Of a DNA stretch of 64,000 nucleotides, positions 34,219-46,342 are shown in pieces (positions within the stretch are counted from its first letter, which is position 1; the number at the start of each line of letters is the position of its first letter). The translations under genes and the position numbers were made by a program. The DNA comes from Lactarius indigo (Eukaryota; Basidiomycota; Agaricomycetes; Russulales; Russulaceae): assembly GCA_025766275.1 (NCBI GenBank), contig JAFKAC010000139.1, positions 61,827 to 125,826 of the forward strand, written 5' to 3'. The notes under the pieces were generated by a model. It had not been told where the DNA came from, made no database searches, and saw nothing but the letters and a program-made list of their open reading frames with translations.

Positions 34219-36725
34219 ACTGGGAAGCAGGGTCGGTGGCGAAGCACTTGCGAACATTTTGACTTGGAATCGGACTCTGACTCGGACACGAAATCAATCA
34301 ATCCATAAATTACGTCACCAACCGAATCGCTCCCCAAACTGGCCCGTCAGTCTAATCCACGAATTCATACTTTCCTTCTTTGGCTGGCATCACGCATTTC
34401 TATTCATTCTTTTCATTTACTTTCCTTGTCACATCCTCCAAACTCCACTCCACTCTGAGCCGCATTGTGTCCAACTTGTACCACATCATTCTGCTGTATC
34501 CCGTGGAACCTTGTGCCCCTCTTGTACCTCTTCCGTGAAACCAACCTGTATCGATTGGCATCCTTTGCACTGCCTCTCACCGCCTTGTACACATTTCTCA
34601 TGTCTACGCTCACGTTCTTTTCATTCACTTTGGCGGTCGCCGTCCCACGCAGTCATCGCTCGCTATCTTTCGCCGATCCCGGTCGCCCCTTCATGCCATT
34701 CGCTGATTCACCATCGATACAACCCGCATACAGCCACTCCCTATTTGGTCACATTGCCGTCTCCCTCTGTGGCTTCCGTTGCCCCTCTATCCTATCTGTC
34801 TTGTCTCATCCATCCTCCTGTTTCACGCCGCATCACACACATCCCTTTACCTGCAATCCGTACATAGTAACAACCATAGATCTGCACTCCAAAAAGCGCC
34901 CTGCCTTCACCGCGGAGCGCACATCACTATATCTCTTGAACCCCTTCCTTACCCCCATCTTGTTGTTCCTTCCGCGTTCGCTTTGTCGTCGTCCTTTTTT
35001 TCATTCTTTTATCAAGGGATCTGAGCGTCGAGGGGGTCGGGTGAAAGCGAAGTGAATACTGCTGTTTATTATTGTAGTTATTGTATATTTACCGTACTTA
35101 GAAGAGAAAATGGAAAGAGAAGTTTTGAGGAATTCACGATGATCTCCTGTGCACGAGCGGCGTGGCCGCGATAATCGAAGAGATCGTGAATTTTCGATTA
35201 CAAAATCTGATCGCTGTGGCACAAGTTACTCCACCGCCGGTACAAGTATCCCCCACCAGAAACGGTAAATAGAAGGAGAGGAGCAATAGTACGTTTTCGA
35301 GCGGGGACTGACTGGATACGTGCAAGTCCGGCGCAAAACAACTGCGGCCAGAACAAATAAACGCAAATATATTTTGTTGATTGGAAAAAAAGATCGACTT
35401 CCTAAATTGGTAGAATTGCGAGTATCATCGAATTATTATCTAATAGCCCCTTGTTTTGGTAATCCGAGCTCATCGGGGCGTGGCTTCCGCGCTGCCCATG
35501 GCCAGGGACACCCACCACCTAATCTTCGCCCGGTGTCACTTCAACTGCGGGGAAGTCCCAAGGGAAATACCCTGAGAGCTGTCACCTTCGGTTTTCACAC
35601 CACACCATTCATCGAAGAACGAGCAGGAGCGACGTTTGACGTGACACATGTCGGGCCGGGGGTGAGCAACTGTAGCCATTATCGTCCTTGAACGTGACAT
35701 GCTCGGTGTTTCCCCGTGTGGGCAACGTACACGAGCTGCGATGCAGTGGCGATCGAGGTGTCGGAAGATGGGCGGATCGGAATAGAAGGCATAAGCCATA
35801 ATCGAAATTGGTGTATATTAACAACTGTAGGGGTTCTGGTCGGGAAGCGGGCATAACTCCACCAGAAAACACAGCTTAAATCTACCGTGTGCGGGGATGG
35901 GAGCAATGGGGGGCACTGCGCACTAATCGCGAACCTGTTGCACTATTATGTATCGCCCTCACGAAAACGAGGGGGACCAAGCACCGGATAAACTCTCGTC
36001 ACTCAACCGGTACCGGTACAGTGCCCCCTGATCTAGTTGAGGGTGTGTGTTGGTAAGGGCGTAGCGTTGCATCGTAGGCGAGCATTTTAGTTCCAGCGCT
36101 CGTCGTGAGCCGCAAGGGCCTGCAGTTTGCGAGACACTAGTCGGAGTTCACCTAGGACCCCGGGTCGAAAGGATTAGCAAGAGTGGCTGACTCAGTCTGG
36201 GCGCCCAGCCAGCAACAAGCAACCTTGCACACACCACTGGCACTCGTACCGAAAAAAGACAGACGCCACTGCGTGAGGTGAGGCCCCGGGAGGTGGAAAC
36301 TGCGAGTCATGTGTGATCGTAGAGGTGAACGTGTCCCCAAACCCGGTATGTGATTGTGTCGCAAGGAACCGCCGAGTGATGCCATTGCGACCAGAATGCT
36401 GAGTTGCACCGATTTGGACGCCTCGAGGAGGCTGGGTGCCAGTGGTTGTCTCTCTGCCCCATCCCACGGACCCAGGGACGGTATATACCTCCGCGGAACT
36501 CCAGCGTAATCGCTGGCGCTCCTGCATCCAGGGCCAGACCATGGTGTTGCGCAACCCTCGAATCGACCAGCAAGGCGTGGTTGCCTTGACCTACCCCAGA
36601 TGAAAGCTGTTAAATACGCGTCCAAGCCCGGGAAATTTCGTCTTACTTGCTCTGTTCCGTACTCGTCCTTGTCCCCTTCGGTTCGCCCTTTCCACTTGCT
36701 CCTCTTCGTCTTCCTCCTCTGAGAA
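34219..36725. other. About 2.5 kb without an assignable gene
   Basis: The first 800 bases are strongly pyrimidine-rich on the plus strand, producing long but compositionally odd ORFs (for example 34145-34867) that I take as chance. The rest has short ORFs only. The final part is the upstream region of the next gene. Confidence 0.45.
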
Positions 36726-37616
36726 ATGCTCGCAATGTTCACCAGCCCACACTCGTCCCCTCCCAGATCCTCAAGCGACCCATCACAACCATGGAGCAAG
36801 GTCCGCGCGTGGCTCTCACGCGAGCGGGGCCGTGCGGGAAGACTACTGCAGGTGGCCCTCGGAGCTGCCAGGGCCGCATCGGCACCGCCAAACGTGGTGC
36901 CACCACGACCACCGCGCAGAACCGCAATCGACGAAATCGTATGGCACAACCGGCCAGAGGCAGAACTACGGCCGGCGCGCGACGATACGCACCCGGTGAT
37001 GTTCGAGTGGGTCAACATCCGTCGAGCTGGGGAGGACCACAAGGTGGAACGTGCTCTACCGGCAATCCCACCTCAGACCGAAAAGGAAGGTAGAACCTAT
37101 GCCGTCAAGGTGCGCCGAGTTTGCCCCTGCCAGCCCGCGAGACCCATAGCTGACACTTCGTTCCAGAGAAAACCGGTGCCTTCATTGGATAACTTCCACG
37201 ACGAAGGTTTGCACGAGGCTCGTGTGGTCGAATCCGGTAAGTGGGTGATCCTTGGGGTGGGGGAAATAACCGCAGAAAAAGCTAATGAAGCCCGTCTAGG
37301 CGGTCTCGGTGACGAAACACATCACGGAGGACCCTACACGTGGCCGGTGACGTTCTCGCCTTCATCACACGATTTCCAAGACAGCGCTAGCGATCAGGAG
37401 GACAGCGATCAAGACTCTTATGACCAAGATATGGATATAGAACATATGCGAGGAGACAGCGAGAGCGAGGTCGGCGTATGGGATCGAGGGCTGGTCGTAG
37501 CCGAAATGTGCAACAAGTGGGGCTGGACGCTGGAGGACGTACTGGAGACGCTGGAACAGCCCGGTCAGGAAGGAAGACGTAAGTGTTTGCGGGAGAAGGG
37601 CATCTTACGTGCGTGA
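36726..37616 (+). CDS. Unidentified protein with acidic C-terminal half
   Basis: The region 36726-37616 is open throughout, but two internal stretches look like introns that happen to be multiples of three: 37110-37166 (gtgcgc...tccag, 57 bp) and 37237-37299 (gtaagt...tctag, 63 bp). Removing them gives 256 residues. The N-terminus is basic; a block of Asp, Ser and Glu (about 170-200) follows; the C-terminus has CNKWGWTLEDVLETLE, probably a helix. Another donor (gtaagt at 37579) near the end may lead to a different last exon. No family recognised. Confidence 0.5.
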   Translation: MLAMFTSPHSSPPRSSSDPSQPWSKVRAWLSRERGRAGRLLQVALGAARAASAPPNVVPPRPPRRTAIDEIVWHNRPEAELRPARDDTHPVMFEWVNIRRAGEDHKVERALPAIPPQTEKEGRTYAVKVRRVCPCQPARPIADTSFQRKPVPSLDNFHDEGLHEARVVESGKWVILGVGEITAEKANEARLGGLGDETHHGGPYTWPVTFSPSSHDFQDSASDQEDSDQDSYDQDMDIEHMRGDSESEVGVWDRGLVVAEMCNKWGWTLEDVLETLEQPGQEGRRKCLREKGILRA

Positions 37617-40600
37617 TATCCTCACGCCGTCGGATGAGCCGAACCTTGACGGCGATGGCTACGCCGTGCCGCGCATGGCGGAAAATCGACTCGTTCCCAT
37701 TATTACTGTATAATGCACGATAACTTATTTAGTTATGCCTTTGACGACTCACCCCACTTCCTACTGATTTGTTAATTACCCCGACAGCGTTCTGTTCGGC
37801 CTGACACCTACCCTACTGTGCAAATTTGTTGGCACGTGGCCACGTTAACTTACGACAAAAACATACTGCTTCCTTTCAAATTGCATTCCTCGCGTCCGTC
37901 TGTCTTTGGCAGAGAGCACCAACCAAATCTCTTGCGAAGCACTTTGACGAGGGCGACCTTGTCGGACGTTGACTGCGCCGACAGCTCATTTCCGCTCTGG
38001 AACCTGTGGAGAGGACGCACTGATGCCGGCGGCCTTTTGAAGTTTCGTGAACTGTCACCTCGCGACTTCGACCGTGTGACGAGAGTTTGGGAAGAGGGGT
38101 ACCCTGGGAGGGGAGATCCGTCTTGTCATTGGCTCTGACTTGGCAGATCTGGGAGACAAATGCGAAACTACAATAGTGCCGATTGGCAAATCGGCCTGGA
38201 TGTGGTGTGGTTGCGGGCAAGTCTGGGCACAATACAGTATGGCTGCAGACGAACAGGCTGGAAACAGCACACCTTACGGCCAACCAACCTCCGATCAGCA
38301 AAACAAACTCCCGCATGAATGAGTTGACAACTCAGACCCAGACCATGATCATCGGCCAGCGAGTCGTGTACAACCTAGACCGCCGCACACTGACAGAAGA
38401 CGAAGGACACTGAACACAACCACAGTTTGACCTGGATTAGGAAGACCTCGGATCGTCAACCCTCCCCAACTCGGAATGGACATAACCCGGCCTACCGCAT
38501 CGTCTTCACGAAGCAATCGTACGATTCTGAGCCCATAGTAGAGATTGCCCCAGTCAGCTTTGGTACGTCGTAAGAACGTCCTCTTATTACATGTACATGA
38601 CGGCCCGCCAAGTCAGCCAGACCTACCACAGGAACTCGTCACTCGGTTGGAAATTCGTTGTTCCAAGTGGGAAGGGCGGGGCAGCAAGTGGATTTATACA
38701 CAGATTGTGTGAGAACAAGAAGAACGATGGCATGAGAGCTATCATGAGGAGTCGAACCCGCTCAGTTTGGGGGATGGGTCTTGCGGAGCGTGAGCCCCAT
38801 TCCCGTGCCCCCTCTCGATCCAGCGCCGCAGGGCACAGAAGAGCGCCAAAAAGTTCGAGTCAGCAAACGAACGGCCTTTTCCACGTGTGAGGCTGTGGCG
38901 TGGCAATTGCCGAGGAGGTCTGCGCAGTAGAGGAGAGGACAAAGGGGACAGGAGAAAGGCAGGCGCCGACTTCCCACGGCTCTCGGTCGCAAGTTCGCTG
39001 CAGCGGTCCCCAAACTCCTGTATTTTGAGGGAATTGTACGACGGCATCGGGTGCGTCGTCCAGAACTTGAGAAAGAAAATAGATGCCATCTCTCCAACTC
39101 ATCGCCGCCGAACCGAATACGTAGGGAGGGGCCATGGCTCGCGAAAAATCGGGCGCGAGGAGAAAATCCATTCACCAGGATACAGTGTCCAACCCTAGAC
39201 CAGGAGAGTGCCGCAAAACCAACTCCCGTGGGTCGTTACTTCTTTTCTTTGAATACAAATCCAGTCTCCAAGATGGTGTCAAGGTATTCGATTGAGCAGG
39301 TCGAAGATGTGTACGAGGCCCGTCACCCACCCCAGCTAGTGTGGTAAGCTTTGCGCTGACGCAGAGGCATAAACGGCCATCCAAAGCATGCAAGCCAACA
39401 GTGGGTCTTGTTTGTGAGGGCAAGCTGCTGAGGAAAGGGTTTGCCATGACTCTGCGCAGCTACCACCAAGCCACGGTCGGTTGCAAGACCACGCAACCTT
39501 CTCGGGGTAGCAGTTGCCACGCTCACATACCTGATTTTGGACGTCCAATCGACGACGTCACTGGTAAACCTCGTGATTCAGATTTCATCGAATTTCATCG
39601 ATAGATCATGGATACTAGCTGATTAAATAACAGGGTGCCGAGTGCGTGGGTTTAACGATGCATCCCATCCCTCGAGCCTCGGTATCCCATCGGAACCGAA
39701 TAGGGCAAGTGTACAGCCCTTGTTTCAGGGCCAGATAGCACACCGGCCGTGCGTTTCCTACCTCTATTAATGTGAGAACGTCGTAACTTCAACACCCCAG
39801 ACAAAGGAGGCAGCAAGGCGGTGCGCGTCGGACCAACAGCACTCCTCAAGTTCATTCAGATTAAGCCGAACTTGTCCCAATTGCACAAATTGCGTTGCGG
39901 CGGTTCCGAGTCAGCACACCGACTCATGGCTACTTCCCTGTCGATCCTACATGGGAACGTATACGGTATCCATGGTACCCATGCGTTCTCCAGAAGGTAA
40001 TTTCGATCTCTTCGACTTCATTTTGTCCTTCGGTACTATCCCTAATATGACGTACACATCTCACCGCGATGCTTCTAATCCCCTTCTCGCCGACACGAGG
40101 CAGCACAGCGGCTTCCATGCGCAAGTAAGAGTAAGTTAGCTGGGTGCCAGCAGAAACATGGAGAAATCATATATCTGGGAAAACGCCAATCTGAGTTACA
40201 TGCAAGCCGATAATGCGGCAGACAATGCATACCATGTCGTTGCTCGGACCGTGCGGTGGATCTTGCTAGTCGTGGAGTTGGCGTGTTCTGACTCTATTCG
40301 GTGGATGAACCACGTCCTTGGTTACCCCATTGACATGCTCATCGGAAGTATACAAACGAACTAGCACTCCGATGGGGGTAGATGGTCTAGGAGTGAAGAA
40401 TCATACCATAACGTCCATTACTTCCTACATGTCGTCCGAACTTCCGGTGAAAAGGCCTCCAATAGCAGGAGCAAAGTGGAGGAACATGTCGGATGATTAA
40501 GGACCAGGAAACGTTCTCTAGCTTGACATTTCATTTCTCAGAAGTAGGGTCGTACCCGAGCGTCGCTAGGGTTGTCGCATGAAAAAGTCGCCCCGAAACG

Positions 40601-41512
40601 GTGCGGGCGTTTGCAGCGTAACACGACAACCACCAAGTGCGGCAACTTCATAAGCGAGCCTGAGCTTGAAACTTGCCTCGTGTTTGTGGGTCGCCTTGAA
40701 TGGCGGACGTCTGTGGGTGCCTATCGGGCAGTTGACTGCGTGTGGTAGGCAGTTTGGAAGTAAACCGAGACCCCAGAATGTCGCTAGCCGATATATGCCA
40801 TTCCTGAATGTGAAAAAACGACTGCGACGTGAATACAGGTAGTCGGGTACATGGCCCCAGTCTTGTCTTCCGGCTCGACGTTTTCTGCTCACAGAAGACA
40901 TGAGATGTCAAGTTACTAGGTTAGGACAGGTCGGACTCAAGGAGATAGGCAGTTACTTTGACTAGTGGGACACTCAACTAAAACCAAATGTCTGGTAGAG
41001 ACATGGTGTCGGGATGGGATGAAAGTCGCGGCGACCGGCGATCACTTCAACGGAGCTGTTGCTGATTAAAAAGGACAGTGATGGTGTGTATGTGACGAAG
41101 CCCTTTGGGACGAGGGTAGGAAGCGTGCCTTCGATCCCTTGTCGTAAGCTCCTAAGAATGACGAAATCCTCGGATACCCTGGCACCGTCCCCATCCTGGC
41201 AAGTAAAGAGGCAAGTCATCATCCATCACGAAGAACAAGTCAAAGACACCGTGCCAAAGGTCTGCGGTAGCTCGAACCCATTGTCGTCTTAGTAAAGCTG
41301 CTGCGCTGATCACAACATCTATAATAAGGCTGCGGGTAGGGCTGTACGGATGGTAAGAGCCAAGTCAATTGGTGCGCAGCAGTTGCTGTTCGACGTCAGC
41401 ATCTCCGAGTCTCGAATTGCGCTTCAAAACGGAACAGTTCGGCGCCGAGACCAGTCCCATAACTTGAATCCGCGGGCCCTCCACCTCCTCTCAACCGTAC
41501 CCTCTCGTCACA
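37617..41512. other. About 3.9 kb without an assignable gene
   Basis: Short ORFs on both strands, none with a recognisable motif or convincing exon chain. Fragments such as 39951-40139 (+) look protein-like but isolated and may be relics. No RNA gene seen. Confidence 0.4.
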
Positions 41513-43853
41513 ATGCAAGCCATTCGACTGCAAAAGAAATATCCGGAAGTCACTCAAGATGAAATGTTTGACTTGATAAGCCGGTTTAAGTGCGTTCATC
41601 TCTACCGTGGGTTCGATGCGATAACGACATTCATGCCGCATCAGCGCTCTTCACACAGATGTTCCCGGGCGCGTAGACAAGGCGACCGTATTACAGGCCC
41701 TCCAAGGCCGCGGAGAATCGTACGATCGTGCACGCGAAACCCTTAAACATGTCTCTGTGGACGCCAGCGGCAAGGTTGAGCTGGAGGACTGGGTCGAGGT
41801 GTGTCTCCTGTCTCCCGATATCCGCCATCCAGAGTCACTTAATTCTCGTCACAGCTCAACGTCAAGCTCCGCTCTCAGACCTCCTCTCTTACCACCAAGG
41901 CCGGAAAGGTCACCGTACAGGGCTCCAACGCGAATGTCAGCCATACAATCAACGAGGACGAACGGCGGGAGTTTACGAACCACATCAATGGGGTGCGCAT
42001 GGACTTCTTTGGTGACACTCACGCTCGATGACGATTGACGACCTAGATTCTCGACGGCGACACAGATGTTGGTTCACGTATCCCGATCCCTACGGACACG
42101 ATGCAGCTTTTCGACGAGGCCCGAGACGGTCTGATTCTCTGCAAGCTCATCAACGATTCCGTCCCCGATACAATTGATATGCGTGTGCTGAACAAGGCCA
42201 CGCAACGTAAACCTCTGAACGCGTTTCAGATTACCGAGAACAACAACATTGTCATTACTTCGGCCAAGGCCATCGGCTGCTCAGTCGTGAACATCGGCTC
42301 GTCGGATATCGCCAATGGCACCGAACATCTCATCCTCGGCTTGATCTGGCAAATTATTCGCCGCGGCCTGCTCGCGCAGGTCGACATCAAGCTGCACCCC
42401 GAGCTGTATCGCCTCTGTGAGGAAGGAGAAACAATCGACGATTTGTTACGGTTGACACCCGATCAAATTTTACTGCGGTGGTTCAACTATCATCTGAAGC
42501 AGGCTGGGTGGCATCGGAGGTGCGGGCGGTTTGTGTGGACTACAATAAGATTACTGATTTCGCTCGCAGGGTCAAAAACTTCAGTAAAGACGTCTCGGAC
42601 GGCGAGAACTATACAATTCTATTGAATCAACTCAAGCCTGATGATTGCTCGCGCGCCCCGCTGCAGACGCGTGACCTTCGGCAGCGCGCAGAGCAGGTCC
42701 TGCAGAACGCGGCGAACATCGGATGTCGCAAATACTTGACTCCTGCCTCGCTTGTTGCCGGAAACCCCCGGTTGAACCTCGCCTTTGTGGCGAATCTGTT
42801 CAACACACACCCCGGCCTTGCTCCTCTCGACGAACAAGAGGCTAAGGACTACGGCGCGGTCGAGGACTTCGACGCAGAAGGCGAACGTGAAGCGCGCGTT
42901 TTCACTCTCTGGCTCAATTCGCTTGGCGTCGATCCCGCCGTATTCAACCTTTTCGAAAACTTGCGTGACGGTCTCGTCCTTCTCCAAGCATTCGACAAAG
43001 TTTACCCTGGCGTCGTAGTGTGGCGTCGCGTTTCGAAGCCCAAGGGTGGGCCTACGTCCCCGATCCAGGCGACTTTCAATGAGAACGGGGAGGAAGAGGA
43101 AGTCGATATTGGCGTCACACCGAATCAGAGCACGTTGTCAAAGTTCAAGCAGGTCGAGAATACAAATTACTGCATCGAACTTGGAAAGCAGAATGGCATG
43201 TCGCTCGTAGGCATTCAGGGCTCTGACATCGTCGATAGGAACAAGACGTTGGTCTTGGGCTATGTATGGCAATTAATGAGGTTTGTCGTTTCCGCATTGC
43301 TCCCGATCTCGAATTTAATGGTCCCTTTACAGGATGAGCATCACTAAGACACTTTCCTCGCTGTCAAAATCGGGCCAAGGCCGGGCTATTAGCGATACCG
43401 AGATGCTCAAGTGGGCCAACGCGACTGCGCAGAAGGGCAAGCCCGGCGGGAAGTCAATTCGTTCGTTCAAGGATCCTGGCATAACTACTGGTCTTTTCTT
43501 CTTGGACGTCCTAGAAGGTATCAAACCGGGAATTGTGGACCCGTCACTCGTGTACAACGTCAGCGACCATGGCGACTACGAGGAGCGACGACAGAACGGT
43601 AAGGCTGGTGAGCGAGACGTGAGCGCGTCAGTGAGCTGACTCCTGCGTTCTTGTTGTAGCGAAATTGGCCATCTCGATTGCAAGAAAAATGAACGCATTG
43701 ATCTTCCTCGTGCCAGAAGACATCGTTGATGTTCGCCCGCGCCTGGTACGCTTCTGTTCGCTTCCCAGTGCGATGTATTGTATTCTTACGAATGCACGTC
43801 CCTATCAGATTTTGACTTTCGTGGGTAGCCTGATGAGCGTCGCGCAACAGTAA
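41513..43853 (+). CDS. SAC6: Fimbrin (plastin), actin-bundling protein
   Basis: Fimbrin crosslinks actin filaments in cortical patches and cables and is needed for endocytosis and polarised growth. Eight exons join in frame to 650 residues, normal for the family: 41513-41606, 41659-41798, 41855-41992, 42047-42519, 42570-43280, 43333-43598, 43660-43745, 43809-43853. The N-terminus is an EF-hand-like region (about 1-75). Four calponin-homology domains in two actin-binding pairs follow; characteristic blocks are LFDEARDGLILCKLINDSV, LILGLIWQIIRRGLL, NLRDGLVLLQAFDKVYPG, LVLGYVWQLMR and the final RKMNALIFLVPEDIVDV. All introns have GT-AG ends and lengths of 50-63 bp. No break was found. Confidence 0.93.
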
Positions 43854-44048
43854 TGGGGTATCTTATTTGTAAGCGATTTCGAAAGCCGCGCCAATAACGA
43901 ATGCAGATGTACAGATGAAGGAGGATGAGATGGTGTAGGTGTAGGGATATCGTTAAGCTAAAGGAGAGCAGTCAGTAGTACTTGAAGTCATGTTTGCTCT
44001 TGTTGTCATCATATGTCTTGTATCGACCACCAGTGATTAATACGAAAG

Positions 44049-46208
44049 ATGTCCTTTACAGATATTCGTGCCCAACGACAAACCAAGGAGGCGAGGTCTC
44101 ATGTCGGATCTTCACCTAAACCAAGTGGCACCGATCTGACGATAGCGAGTACTCCTGCACCCGCACCACTCTACGGGACATTACCTCCCTCCGTCGAGGT
44201 TCGAACCAGCCAGGAGAGGGGCCGTGGTGTATTCGCTAAGGAACGCTTAACGAAAGGTGATTAGAGAATACTCAATATCCTTCTTGTGCCTCGCGCTCAT
44301 CTCCTTTAAGGTGGGATTGTATTCGGGTCCAAGCCACCCGTCTACGTTCTTTCTACCAAAAATCTGGAGCATTTCTGCTCGTCTTGCATCGCTCCCGCAC
44401 CGACGAGTGGCCTGAAGCGCTGCACGTTATGCAAAAACCTATGGTACTGCAATGCGGTGTGCCTTCCCTCTTGTTTGCTGTTTCTCGATCGTATACTGAG
44501 ATCGGTCGGTCACAGACATGTCAGAACAACGATTGGGCGCTCCATAAGAAAGAGTGCGATGCGATGCGGCGATGGGCGGCGGGGGCTCCATCTCCAGACG
44601 TTGCTATACCCGCAGAGCCCATAAGATGTCTTGGCCGCGTGCTATGGGGGAGGCGAAAACAGGGATTGGATAGTGTCTGGGTACCGTATTGATACACTCA
44701 CGTTTGCGTCGATCTCTGACTTACTTTTGACTAGACACGCGAAATCGACGCAATGCAGTCTCGTACGTTTCTCCTGACTGTACAGCGCGCTTTTTGTGAC
44801 CCTGACGCACAGATAGGACGTCTTTACCCCCCGAAGCTGCAGAATCACATACTCATCTCGCCCACGCGGTGATTCGCTATCTGGGGCTCACTGCTCCTGA
44901 AGAACTCGTTCCGTTCGGTATCAACAACGCAGCTGGAATTGTGGACCTAATGTCCAGGGTGCGCCTACATCTAAATTACTCCCCTGGTCTGGTTTTTTTA
45001 CGAGGAACGTTTTGCCCAGTTTGCGACCAACTCTATCACGCTCACTTCGCCAGCTTTGGCGCCACTGGGTGTCTGCGTCTCTCCATCGGTCGCGCTGATC
45101 AACCACTCGTGCGAGCCGAACGCCGTAGTCGTGTTCCCGCGTTCCTCAAAAGATCATCCCACTCAAGAACCAGAGGCACAGGTCATCGCCATTCGGGATA
45201 TAACTCCGGGTGAAGAGGTACGTACGTGAGTTTTCTGGTTTTCGGCTACGTGATTTACATTGCGAAAGATCTTCACGTCGTACATTGATACGACTCTGCC
45301 GCGGCCCCATAGGCAGGCGGCGCTCTCCACGACGTATAACTTCGCTTGCAAATGCGATCTTTGCTCAAAACCACCTAAGCCGGACCCTAGAGAGGCCCTC
45401 GCGTGCCCAAAAAACTGTGGTGGCACCTGCCCATTTCCGTCAGAAGGTATTGTGAAACGTAGACGACCAGTTTGAAACCGAAATCTGACCCTTAACTTAG
45501 AGGATCCTCTGACGCGCTGCGTTAAATGCAAGTCGGCCGTAGCCTCCACCGATGCCGTACTGGACGCACTGCGAATTGGCCAAGAAGCGCTACAAACAGC
45601 GACCTCGCTCCAGTTTTCGGGTCAGGGTCTCCCTTTATCGTACCCCGCCGTGTCTCACGTCTATGCGCTTAGACTTACCAAAGGCCCAGCAACTGACAAC
45701 CAATATTATCCCTATCCTCGCCTCCGTAAAGGCGCTACCGTCTTCACACCCTCTTCTGGCACTCGCCCGCCTCCACCAGTCGCTTCTCCTCGCTGCGTTC
45801 CCACCCAACTTGACACAAGACGCCCTAGATGGGCTCATCCGTGCGAGCTCCGCATCCGTAACGGGAGTGAGCGGGGTACTTCCGCCAGGGCATCCTGCCC
45901 GCGCCCTCGCACTTGCGGAGCTCGGCAAGCTCCTCGCGGTGGACGAGCCAGCACCCCGCACCGCCGCAGGTGGAGAGGTATCCACATTCCCTCCCTCTGG
46001 TACGGCACGTCTGCGCCTTGCCTGCGATACGCTCATCCGCGCTCGTGATGAACTCGCTATTAGCTTTGGGGAACGCAATGGCGGCGGCGAGGTTGGACGC
46101 GAGGTGCGCGAGATGGTGGTGCGCGTTGAGCGCGAGCTCGCTGCATGGGGTCAGGGCATACGGAATGTCATTGAGGATACGCCGGGTCTGAAGAAGGGGG
46201 CACGATGA
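44049..46208 (+). CDS. SET and MYND domain protein (SMYD-like)
   Basis: Nine exons (44049-44256, 44311-44456, 44516-44680, 44735-44762, 44813-44958, 45020-45217, 45269-45446, 45501-45620, 45673-46208) join in frame to 574 residues. A split SET domain is interrupted by a MYND zinc finger. RGRGVFA (about 57-63) is the start of SET; the MYND ligands are C92, C95, C107, C110, C116, C120, H128 and C132; NHSC (259-262) is the SET cofactor and catalytic motif; CKCDLC (324-329) is the post-SET zinc site. The C-terminal 170 residues are helical, as in SMYD proteins. Probably a lysine methyltransferase of histone or other substrates; target unknown. Only 195 bp downstream of fimbrin and 134 bp upstream of the F-box array. 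Confidence 0.88.
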
Positions 46209-46342
46209 CCGCTTCTGGTAATACTCTGCGCCAGATGCGAGTACGATGAGTACGATAATGCGCAGCCGCAGCTCTGCCTGGGTACTTAATCTTAATCTCG
46301 AGCCGCGCGACCAATGTGAACGACCGTTCCCAAGTCGTGGAC

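Noticed and set aside
34145..34867. 240-codon plus-strand ORF
   Set aside because: Starts inside the last exon of the preceding gene in another frame and runs through pyrimidine-rich flank; no motif.
38740..38770. ggttcgactcc-like T-loop on the minus strand
   Set aside because: The five-base T-stem does not pair and no cloverleaf can be drawn.
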